A DNA stretch of 64,000 nt from Moniliophthora roreri. Taxonomy: Eukaryota; Basidiomycota; Agaricomycetes; Agaricales; Marasmiaceae. Numbering within the stretch: the first letter of the stretch is position 1; the number at the start of each line of letters is the position of its first letter. Both the position numbers and the translations under genes were made by a program. The notes below the pieces were generated by a model that saw nothing but the letters and a program-made list of their open reading frames with translations, had not been told where the DNA came from and searched no databases. Shown in pieces: positions 22,301 to 32,073 of the stretch. The DNA is taken from positions 310,001 through 374,000 of the forward strand of contig LATX02000178.1 in NCBI GenBank assembly GCA_001466705.2, given 5' to 3'.

Positions 22301-22832
22301 GAAATACTTGCTTGGAACTTGCTGATACTCTATTGTTTATAGAGGAAACACAAACAAAGGGTTCATTGCATATTCAGATGCAGAATGGGCTTCAGATCCG
22401 ACCAGGAAATGAAAATCACAAGCAGGTTACATTGTGCAATTTGCAGAAGGACCTGTTAGTTGGGTTTCCATGAAACAGAAAACTCTAGCCTTATCCTCAA
22501 TGGAAGCAGAGTACATGGCAGCTTCAGACTGTGCTTGTGAAATTTGGTGTATCAAAAACCTATTTTCAGAATTTGACTATAATCTAGATCAATTCCCACT
22601 ACTCCTTAATAATCAAGGATCCATATTCCTCACAGATAATGATGTGATGATGCAATGATCAAAACACATTGACATGCATTTTCATCATATTCAGAAATGT
22701 ACAGAACACCGAGGGATCAATGTCAGATTTGTTCCTACAAAGAATCAAATAGCTGACATATTCACCAAAAACCTAGCCTGTCCCACTTTCGAATACCTAC
22801 GAGCAAAATTAGAAATTACCTTCAAAGCCTAA
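19392..22832 (+). pseudogene. pol: Pol of the Ty1/Copia element (protease, integrase, RT, RNase H), full of stops but without frameshift
   Basis: One frame runs from 19398 to the natural stop TAA at 22830-22832. Order: protease (DSAATNHI, about 19485), GAG-pre-integrase finger (19900-20035, H-X-H and C-X2-C), integrase core (HMDLVEF, HIDHRGEF, RIEHFNG), reverse transcriptase (LVAKGF, LYGLKQAS, active site YIDD at about 21880) and RNase H (SDAEWASD, SSMEAEYMAAS, SKHIDMHFHH). In-frame stops are TGA at 19689, 20352, 20589, 20715, 21039, 21084, 21447, 21477, 21717, 22323, 22410 and 22656, TAA at 19644 and TAG at 21012. At many of these the family has Arg, for example before SKHID and before WVF. 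Copia order (integrase before RT) is clear. Confidence 0.9.
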
Positions 22833-22870
22833 GAAGTATCTCTTGATACACAGTCACAAATATGGGGGCA

Positions 22871-23476
22871 TGTTGAAGCGGAGTGAAGTCATCACATGAC
22901 TATTACATGACTGTAAGGGAATATCCATGACTGTGGATCTCAAGATCTACAGAACAGTCTGACTTGTTCAGATTCATCCTCAAAGACAATAGAAAGCTAT
23001 TCTTAGGACAATAAGAATACTATCTTTAGATCCTATTGTCTAGCAGTAATTAAACCCACAGTACACAGCAATGCTAGAGTCAGTACAACTCAGATTGACT
23101 CAAATGGAAGCTGCACATCTCCTCCTATTGTCAGAGTCATTCTAGAGAACAATAGACTATTATTAGATAGTTATTGTGATTACTATTCTTCACACTCATT
23201 GGTAGAACTACGTGTTTACTGGACAAACACTAGAATAGTATAAAAGCAGACTTGTATGAGGCAAGAGACCTCAGACTCTCAAGTTCCTCTCCTTTCTGTA
23301 CTAGCTACAGTACCTCAAGTAATCTACTCAACTCTACACCTCAAGTGTCACACAAGTCTTATAGAGTGTTAACTCCATATTAAAATGTGAGTCGAAGACA
23401 CATACCACTGTGCTGCTATGCTGCTGGTGGTGCTCAGGGTCTAGTACCCTTTGCCATCACCCTACATATCTTCAAC
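22871..23476 (+). repeat. 3' LTR of the Copia element
   Basis: The sequence begins TGTTGAAG and ends CTTCAACA, a perfect 8-bp inverted end pair with TG...CA termini. The purine tract TATGGGGGCA stands just before it, 38 bp after the pol stop. A matching 5' LTR is not in the window. Confidence 0.85.
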
Positions 23477-24099
23477 AAACCTAACATCAAAGAGGATCAG
23501 CTTCTGAAAGCATGAGTGTAATAAGGGAACTCACCATTGTTACCAGGCTTGCAGATGAAACACGAGACTAAGGATGGATACCAACACCACTGAAGCATAA
23601 GATGTCAACATCTGGGATAGAAAAGTAACTCAGAGGAGATTACCAGGACCAAGTGTTGTGGAGCAGAGTCTGTTGAATGAATTCTAGATGTACCTTTGGG
23701 AGATAAGTGAGTCTCACATGGGAGTCAGAGATTAGTCACAGACAGAGTTGAGAGAGAAGTTAAGCATGCTGTGGGGTAGATCAAGAGAGGCTAGAGTATT
23801 GCAGGATTTTGTGTGCTAGCTTGATATCACCCAGGAAGATGAAGGTCACTGGGGGGAGAGTCATAAGGGGAAGAAGTATCAAGAGGAGAACAAACTCATA
23901 CCATATAACAGACCCATACAATACAAATATCTTGACCCCATCTCTTACTACTCCCCATCCCCATGTCAGGTTCTCCATCCTTGCTGCCTTGTCACTTTCG
24001 TTGTACCAAGTAGGATGAGAGTTGCCATGCTGAGTCATTTAGTCCATCTGCCTGTTTTTGTAATTTAGACTTCACATGCTGCAGACATCCCCTNGAACA
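23477..24099. other. Stretch without a recognisable gene
   Basis: About 600 bp between the Copia LTR and the TGATCATGG-rich repeats. Frames are short on both strands and I recognise none of them. It contains the N at 24094. Confidence 0.4.
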
Positions 24100-24830
24100 C
24101 CTAATGATCATGGCAGAAAATGACTGAAATAGGTGATCATGGGCAAAATACATTATTACCCATTTTGGCCTTGATAATGGCAGAAAACAGACTCCACCTA
24201 GTGATCATAGGAGATCATGGGCAGAATAGGTGATCATTCATTTTGCCCATGATTACCCATTTCTGCCATTATCATCCATTTTGCCCATGATTGCCCATTT
24301 TCATAAGAGTTGGCCAGACAGAGAAAATGTATACTGCCACCTGGCAGAATCAAACCAGTAACACCAGCATTGCTTTGTAAGCCAACGCAGGAGCTCGGGC
24401 CGCAACATAACCACTGTGCCAAAGTGCTATATAACATTTTAGTGTACACAGTACAATATATCCCCTCACCTCCACAGCTAATTCAGGGAAAACCTGCATC
24501 CCCCCAGCCTTGGCTAGTGTTTTTATCAGTCAGAACATTAACCAATAAGTCCTCTCTACTATATAGACCCCTCTCTCTGTGTTTTAGAAGGCAGAAAAAG
24601 ATTGGGTTTTATGATCATCCATTTTCTTCCATTTTCGCCCATGATCAGTGACTGAAATCATTTCTGCCCATTTTCTCCCATTTTCTTCCATGATCATTGA
24701 CCAAAATCATTTTCTCTCATTTTCTGCTATGCTCATCCATGATCATCGACCAAAATCATTTTTGTCTATTATTGTACATGATATAGACCAAAATAGATTA
24801 TCATCCATGCTCATTAACTGCACAATTTGC
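24100..24830. repeat. Degenerate repeats of TGATCATGG / GGGCAAAATGG type on both sides of a tRNA-like head
   Basis: Variants of TGATCATGGGCAGAAAATGG occur many times in both orientations at 24100-24310 and 24610-24800. The palindromic core TGATCA recurs about every 20-40 bp. The two arms flank the SINE-like piece at 24338-24425. Confidence 0.6.
24338..24425 (-). mobile_element. Possible tRNA-derived SINE head
   Basis: On the minus strand TGGCACAGTGG (24411-24421) matches the A box of the RNA polymerase III promoter, and GGTTTGATTCT (24346-24356) matches the B box except for a C-to-T change. They are 54 bp apart, within the range of tRNA genes. The stretch between does not fold into an obvious cloverleaf by eye, so a working tRNA is unlikely. 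A tRNA-related SINE is the best reading. Confidence 0.4.
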
Positions 24831-24902
24831 TGATGTGGTGCTCACTCCTGAACAATTTGTTTCTTATTTACATTCTTTCTGCTTTTGTTCTGATACTNGC
24901 TA

Positions 24903-26653
24903 ATTTATATAAGATAAGACTAGTGGAAAACGTACTACAGTGATAACCTCCAAAAGTCTACCTCAAGTTGGTTGTGCAAGTGTGGATTGATGTGATCAGA
25001 GTTGCTGCACTTAGAATGCCAACAAAACTCATAGCTAGGTTGATTCTCTCTTATTGAAGTGTTCTACTTCAAAGTGTTCACCTTCAGAGGAGTATATATG
25101 GTTTTAAAAATGTTTTATATCACAAACACACACACAAAACACAAAGAACACAGTGCACAAAGCACAAACACAAGAGCTACAGTCCCATACAAAGACTCAA
25201 TAGCCGATATAGTCTGACCCTACGGAGTTCAAGACTTCTTCAAGATAACTACAGCACACAGTGTACTGGAAAAAGGTCCTAGACCAATTTCTACAAAGAG
25301 TTCAGTGCAGGCACACCCCTTGCTAAGACTCTAAGTGTGTCACAACCTGATACACACACAGGCCACACTCCAAGTGCCCAAGGCTCCTTCTTGGTGTAAA
25401 GTTTCTCTTAGAAAAGTGCTATAACACACTCAAGATATTACTCTTATCTCTTACAACACAAGTTCGTTATCAGATTTCTATCTCTCTGGAGTCACTCAGG
25501 ACCAATCTCCAGGGCCTGTAGTGAGGAAGCAAAACTAGAATGGCACACAAATTTATATACCAAACAAACTCATCATGTATTCACAATCAGAGGGGGCAGA
25601 GTTACTTGAGTATGTACAAATATCTAGCTGTCCTTATATACAGTCTAAGGAATATATCTACAGAAAATTATAAATAATGTCCGATAATTCAGGAAATGAC
25701 AAATGAGTGACTGAGATACTAAAAGAGGGATTATTTGGATGTCATGGAGTCTGGCCACTAGAGTATCTGACCATATCCACATGGGTATCTATGTTTCCAG
25801 GTGTTCTAGATTCTATAATTTGTATTTTCTCTTTTCTAAGTCAGGTATCCATGAGTGGATGGCTGTATCTGTCCTGTCTTTTGACAGCATTTCCCTTTTC
25901 TAGTATCCGCACATCGGCAGAGGCCTAGATGCCAAAGTTTCCAAGGTCGGAACATGCTGTTATTGTTCCAATCTCCTTTGACAATGCACACTTGGTCTTA
26001 TTTAGGATTTCTTGTGCGTTAGATATTCTTCATATGTCTCATTGTATCTGTCTGTAGGTAGTGGATGTCCTTCAGAAGTGATTTCTGTCTTTCCAAGCAG
26101 TCTTTGTACCTAGTTTGCTTATCGCATATTGTTTAGCCGCCAGTGAATTCTTTATTAAGAGATCGCCTGCTTTGACTCTGATTCATATATTGACTTCAGA
26201 GGAGGATTGTTCTATGATTGTTCCTGTTCTAAGTCGTCTTTCTGTTTTGATGTCTCCTCTAAGTACCTCTGTACTGTTTGACTGCAGCTTGCACTTTGCA
26301 GATGTCATAGAAAAGTAAAGTAGAAGTTAAAATCCCATTGATAGCACTTTGAGAGCTTGGTTCACTAGCCAATGCATTCATTGGGCTATAGTTAGATTCC
26401 CTACAGGTTTCGGGAGTGATCCACTTTGGATCTGATACTTAGATAGGTTAGAAAGTACAGCTTAGACACCTCTGTATAGCGTATTATATAGCTCTTTGTA
26501 CTTTCTAAGGTACCACAGCTTCTCTAAGGCAATGACTAGCAGACTGGGCTCACTCTAGTCCTTATTACCCATTATCTTGTGTCATATTAAAGTGTTCCAA
26601 TTCAGAAATAGTGTAAAATGAATAAAAGTGGGTCTTTTCTAGGTTTGACATAT
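24903..26653 (+). mobile_element. Terminal-inverted-repeat element, copy 3
   Basis: A third copy in the orientation of copy 1 runs from ATTTATATAAGATAAG to TTTGACATAT, with TA at 24901-24902 and 26654-26655. It is 1,751 bp long and lacks the tandem duplication of copy 1. The N at 24898 stands just outside its left end. On the right it enters the gag remnant of a Gypsy element, so it may have inserted there. No coding frame is seen in any copy. Confidence 0.65.
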
Positions 26654-26655
26654 TA

Positions 26656-27288
26656 TCGGGGTTCAATAACTATTGTGCTACTTCAAGCTGGTTGTCGAGG
26701 TCAGTTTCTTCTGCTGCTGTAAGACAAGCTCTTGGCAGCGTCATGTTTCAGTTTGGAGATGATGCCTAGACCTAGACAGGTCAGCAACAATCAGCTTGAC
26801 CTTTTGCTATGTTACTTGCACAGCAATGACAACTAACTTAACACCACTAGACAAGTGACATCAAGTTTAAGGTTCAAGTTCAAGCTTGACAACTCAACAG
26901 TAGGTAAAACCTTCTGCTAGATGTCTTGGGTTCAGATGTTGCTTTGGACACAAGTTGAATTAACTAGGTCAAGCTGGAGAGCTATGACCCTTTCTGTATC
27001 TACCTTTATACATCCCTTGTATCTACTTGTTTGCACTAAGTAGAATGTCTCAGAATATAATGGAATAAAGATGACTAAGGAAAAAGAACTTGAAAGAAAC
27101 AAGAAGAAAGAAAATAAAGTCATCATAATGTCATGAATAGAATGAGATAGAAGGAAATGGAAACTAGATAAGATAAACTGAAAAAGGGAACTGGGAAGGT
27201 GAAAATGTCCAGATGTTAATGGGAAGCATATGATGTATGGTACAGCACTTAAATGACAAAAAAGAAAGTCTGACGAAAAACTGTAACA
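26656..27288 (-). mobile_element. Gypsy remnant: start of gag and 5' LTR
   Basis: The LTR lies at 26805-27288 (TGCTATGTTACTTGCA to CTGTAACA on the plus strand), diverged but of the same family as element B. Two bases outside it, CAGCTTGACCT (26792-26802) is the primer-binding site, complementary over 11 bp to AGGTCAAGCTG inside the LTR (26966-26976). The first part of a gag region follows on the minus strand to 26656, where copy 3 of the inverted-repeat element begins. Confidence 0.7.
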
Positions 27289-27919
27289 ATATGTGTCTCT
27301 ACCTCCCACTCCACCTCCCACTCCACCTTGTCTATCACTCTCACTGCCCTTACCTCCTCTTCCTGTAGCCTCCTTCTCTGCTGCATCTACACTCCAGCAT
27401 TGGTGTCTTTATCCAAATCTGGTCGATAGGTTAATTCAGGTCAAGTTTGCAGACCTGCCTAAACCAACTTACATTCAGACAACAAAACAACAAATGGGCA
27501 CTATTATACCTATGTGAAAGAAAGGCAGGCTGTGGCAAGATACATCACCTTCTTCAGTGGAAAAATTGCCTGTCAGGACTTTTACTAACCAGTCTCTCAT
27601 GGTGATTGTTGATAGCAATAAGGAGCACATCAGGAAGTTGGTATAAGGTATCTATTACTTCTACAATGGTAGTAAAGCTGAGGAGAAGAAGTGGTGGATT
27701 GACATTACTGTTAAACCAAAAATGACATAGATGCCAGCTGAGATTCCAGAACTGCTCAACATAGACCTGAATAATCTGGCTCTCACTGAGGACACATCAG
27801 AGGCCAAGGCTAATGTGAAGACAACATTCAACACAATTTGCTCTGCACCACAGATGCAATCTCCGGAAGTCAGACACATATATGATGAAGACAGCACTGT
27901 TTTGTATTTCTGTGATTAG
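27289..27919 (+). pseudogene. Broken unrecognised gene beside the LTR
   Basis: One frame runs from 27293 to a TAG at 27917 and is broken by TGA at about 27515, TAA at about 27645 and TAG at about 27728. The encoded part is Pro-rich at first, then has ordinary protein-like sequence (KKWWIDITVKPKM, IPELLNIDLNNLAL). All stops could come from C-to-T changes. I do not recognise the family. It starts directly at the end of the LTR, so it may be transposon-borne or a host gene cut by the insertion. Confidence 0.35.
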
Positions 27920-28542
27920 CAGTTACATGCCTTGGTAGGGAATAATGGGACATTATGGGCACATCTAATCTGTATAATATTTGATCATGAAACAATTTCT
28001 ATATTTGACCTTACATCTGGGAAATTCTGACAAATCATAAATTCTGGGTAATTGAGTATATACTAAAATTTTTGATATATTATATGAAAAATATATTACT
28101 GCCCTGGTCAATGCATCTGGTGTAATAGGTGTATAAAAGATAATACTGAAAATTTGCAGGGAGAAACAGCATCCAGGGATCACAGCATACAAATTACTCT
28201 CATTCTCAGCTGTATTTCAGGCACTGTATTTTACTGTGTCAATTTTACATCTATGGGAGTCAGTATGCTGTGCATATGTGATTATTCTTTGAGTTTACAA
28301 AAGGTCCGAGGGCAAAATTCAATGTCGTGACCCATCCCGAGGCCACTGTATAAAGGACCGGGTAATAACTGCGATTTAAAGAACAGCGCTTACACACGCG
28401 GCTTTGAGTGTAAGCGCCTGTCACAGATGGGTAATGCAAAAACTTTCCTTTTCAGGAACACGCGTCATCGCGGACGAATTGCCTGCTGCTTCCGAAAAAT
28501 CTCTCTCATCTCTGCCATCGTCATTTGCATCTCTCCCGAGCC
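27920..28542. other. Intergenic, no gene seen
   Basis: An AT-rich stretch up to about 28290, then higher GC towards the PITH gene. This is where the transposon-rich part gives way to the gene-rich part. No frame is worth reporting. Confidence 0.5.
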
Positions 28543-29266
28543 ATGAGCAATCTCCCTGGCGCGTCCAAATCCTCAAAAGAACAAGGCGATGTATGTAGCA
28601 CTTGCTCATTACAGCCTGTCAAAGGGCTAATGATATTTAGGTCTCCCTCCTTGAATTCCTCGACCTTCAGCAACTCAATTGCCTCAATGAATCCCCAGAC
28701 CATCGACTCAAGCCCATCGTGGAATCCAAATCGATGAATAAATCATCAGAAAAGTTCTTGCAGAGTGATGCGGACGAACAGCTGTTGTTAAATATCGCCG
28801 TGCGTCACGTCACCCATCTCTTCTTCCTTTTCTTAGACTGATCAGTTCCACGAGATAGTTCAACCAAACCGTACGCGTAAAGAGTATTATCATCAAGTCC
28901 GAAGATACCTCAAAGGCACCCAAGTTAATCAAACTCACAGTCAACAAGCCATCGTTAGGTTTCGACGATGTCGCTGATGCAAAAGAGCCGGCTGTTGCGC
29001 AGATATTCGAGCTTTCGGAAGAGGATGTCAAAGGGAAGCCGATACAGTTGCGGTTTGTACGGTTTCAGAGCGTGAATAGTCTCCATGTGCGTCTGCTAGT
29101 TTTCTCTCATGGCGAGTTACAGCTGACATTGGTGGTCTTTTGTTATCAGATCTTTGTCGCTTCGAATCAGGGAGATGAGGAAGAGACTATTATAAATGCC
29201 ATCGACGTCATTGGTGTACCTGTAGAGTGCGTGCCTATGCCGCTGGGAAGACGCTTCGTGAACTGA
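28543..29266 (+). CDS. PITH domain protein (TXNL1 carboxyl-domain type)
   Basis: Four exons (28543-28590, 28641-28799, 28859-29086, 29150-29266) with GT-AG introns of 50, 59 and 63 bp give a protein of 183 residues. The whole protein is a PITH domain, the fold that forms the carboxyl half of thioredoxin-like protein 1 and binds the proteasome. Landmarks match the family: SDADEQLLLNIAFNQ, KAPKLIKLTVNKPSLGFDD, QLRFVRFQSVNSLHIFVASNQG and GVPVE near the end. There is no thioredoxin domain, as in other short fungal PITH proteins. The start was chosen because it leads into the first splice donor in frame. The role in proteasome or general stress biology is known only for relatives. Confidence 0.9.
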
Positions 29267-30635
29267 TTACCCTTCGTCATAGGACCACCAAAGATCTTAG
29301 TCGTCTCAAGCAGCAAGAAGAGTGAACAAGGGCGGACGGCGTGACATAGAGAAGATCCGAAATGCATCCCTGTACACCATCGTGTCCGTTCGGACACTAC
29401 CAAGCTGTATCATCGTTACATTGGCCAATACATGATTTAAAGAACGTGTCTAGGTACCAGCCCACACCACGTAACTCCGCTGAGCTTTCGAACCGCAACC
29501 GTAATCTCCAAATATCCCTAATACCTCGTCATTCAACCAGCTATCATCCTCCACTCCTTACCATGCCTTTCAAGTGCCCCAAAAAGAACAGAAAACCTTG
29601 ACTGTAACGTGCTTTCCTACCTCCATCCCTTTTCCTTCTCCTCGGCCGCCAGAGTATATACCATTACGCCCGCAACCCCCTCATCTTGTAAAGTCGTTAC
29701 AAAATGTTTGAATTTTGGAGGTATACCACGAGGTCATACATTCACCAGTGTTGGAGCGGGTTGTTAGCCAAGTATGCATTGCTCTTCCTCTCGCCCCACT
29801 TGAGCCTTGGCCAACCCGTTTTCGTCTAGGCGATGAACCTGCAAGTGTACGTACAATGGCTAGAATCGCCCACCGGATATACCGCGACGCGAAGGCAAGG
29901 TGAAGATGCTGTTACCCAAGGACGACCGCGGTCTGAAAAGCTCTGAATCACGGGTGTAGATGTGTCATGGTGAGGGTATGGACGCGCAATCATTAGTATG
30001 TTGGGGTGTTTTCAGAGGTTGACTGACGCAGGTATCGAATCTGAATAGACACATACTCCACTCCGGTATAACGGACGGCTGCAGGGTTACAATCGTGGGA
30101 CTGACATTTTCATTACGCCTTCTCGGCTATACCTCCAAGGGACTGAATCAATACAAGTTAGGCACGGCATCGACCCTGCCTTGTTCTTACGGGAAGGAGA
30201 CTGGAAGTGGCCCACGGCCAATCATTTCAAGATGCGCTCGCTCGCAGCTCAGGGCGCACTTTCAGATGGCTCTAATCTTTGGGACCGTCGTAGCCAATTC
30301 CTGAAAAGCAATCCACCGAGGAGTTCTTGAACTACTCTCGGGCGTCCGAGTCGGGTGAGTCTAACTAGTTTAGGTCTGGGTCCGCACTGGGCATCCGATT
30401 GTTCGTTACCATGATAACAGTAAGTAATTAACGTTATTAGGAACTCGTCACGGTCTTGTGGCTTTTTGGATTTACCAAAAGCGAGCTAGTGTGAGGGGCG
30501 AGTTGTAAAAGGACCTCGGAGATGGATGCGCCACGATGAACTCTGTCGAAGAGAAACGATCCTGAGCATGACAGGCCTTGACACTCGTTATGAGCTGTGA
30601 CGTCTAGATTGTGGCAGATTTTAGCAAACTACAGG
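29267..30635. other. Intergenic stretch without a recognisable gene
   Basis: About 1.4 kb between the PITH gene and the kinase gene. Short frames with possible splice sites occur at 29700-29910 and 30095-30304, but I recognise none and cannot build a convincing model. Confidence 0.4.
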
Positions 30636-31764
30636 CTAGAGGTATCTCCTTAATCTGTCTCTTGGGTGCTCCCCATTCCACGTCTCTGCTCCATCTTCAC
30701 TATGACCAAAAATGGGTACCTCTGCTTGCTGTATCGCGAACGATGCTGATACCGAGCCATACGCAGCAGCTGAACCAAAGAAAAAAGTATGAATACGCTC
30801 ATCGGACCGCACCAGTATCTGGAATTCGCTCACCTCTGACCACGTCATTTTCCTCCCTATTCATCCCGGCACACAACCCGCCTAGAAAGCTATTCCCCGC
30901 CCCGGTCGTATTCTTCACTTGCAGAGCCTCATCCGAGGTCCAATATGCCGGCAGCCATGAACATCCGACCTTCCCGAACGCAGGGTCCATATTGGATACA
31001 TATGACCCTTGCGCACCCGCTCTAACCACTATCGACTTGGCTCCATAGTCGTGGTATACCCTTGTGAGACGTTCGACTCGTCTGCGTATATCCTCAGGAG
31101 TATCTTCATCACCATAAGATTCGGATAGGAACATGCCTATCTCTTCATGATTCGGTGAAAAGATGTTGACGGAAGGGAGAACGCGCTTCAATGCATCCAG
31201 CCGAGAAGGAGTGCAAGATATCGGCATGGGTTCGTAAACGACTACGGGACGGGTCTGGTACGTCGAGATGTGTTCTAGAGACGTCGAGAGGTCTTCCGGA
31301 GAACAACAGAAATGGAGATATTTCGCAGTATGAACCGGGCTTGTCGATGGGAACGACTGTAAGATTGAGAACGGTCTAGGATTCAGATGTCTGAAACTGA
31401 GAGCAAATGTGCATAATGATAGATGGGTATCTTGAGTATGAACGACATACCTTCGTATCCTAGCTTTATACTTGGTTTCTGACTGCAAAATTGAGTCCGA
31501 GTCTGTACCAGTCTGTAGCCAAAGATATTCGTCCAAAATTATCGAGCTTATCGCACGTAGTTCCTTGACCATATCTTCCGGAATTCCGTCCCTACTGCCT
31601 CTTGCGGAAAGGAATACATCCTTCAAAGGCAGCCATATCCGTGCTCCAGCCGCAGCCCATAATCCACCACCTCCTAGATGTCGTTCTTGAAGGCCTTCAT
31701 CGGCGTAAATCACATTGTCGATAAGGAACGTTCCAAGGGTTGCAAAAATTATCGGCTGGCCCAT
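30636..31764 (-). CDS. PfkB-family sugar kinase, MAK32-like
   Basis: Three exons on the minus strand (31451-31764, 30834-31396, 30636-30769) with introns of 54 and 64 bp give 336 residues. The first intron is a multiple of three without a stop, so it can be misread as coding. The amino end (FATLGTFLIDNV) and the inner GGGGLWAAAGARIWL are typical of the MAK32 branch of the ribokinase/PfkB fold. The second PfkB signature NTTGAGNSFLGG (near residue 290) has Asn where most members have the catalytic Asp of GAGDSF, as in the MAK32 branch as far as I recall. The carboxyl exon (AAAYGSVSASFAIQQ) completes the fold. The ATG at 31764 gives the start found in relatives; an upstream ATG at 31851 is in frame. 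The substrate is unknown. Confidence 0.88.
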
Positions 31765-32073
31765 TCCAGACTTGGTAGATTGCACACAAAGCCGATGGCA
31801 GCGTGGAGTTCGTGGACCCATGTGGACATGTGGATGCGGGAAAAAAGGCACAGTAGTTTTGCCGGCCGGTCGTCAGGGCTAAAAAAAACCGGTAGATCCC
31901 GAACAAACCACGCAATCCATCGGACCGGCGTCAAGTCTTCCCCCCCCTTGACGTTCCTTGACACGAGCTAAACGAAACGAGGGTCAATTAAAAATGACGC
32001 CTTGAAGGATGGATGTTGAAATCAGAGAAGCACCACCTTTTCTGTCCTCCCATCACGTCGTCCTCTACTCGCG
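31765..32073. promoter_or_regulatory. Shared upstream region of the kinase and permease 1 (divergent pair)
   Basis: About 310 bp separate the start codons of the kinase (minus strand) and permease 1 (plus strand). Two divergent genes sharing so short a region may be co-regulated. A run of A and of C (31880-31950) is present, but no clear TATA box was seen. Confidence 0.35.
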
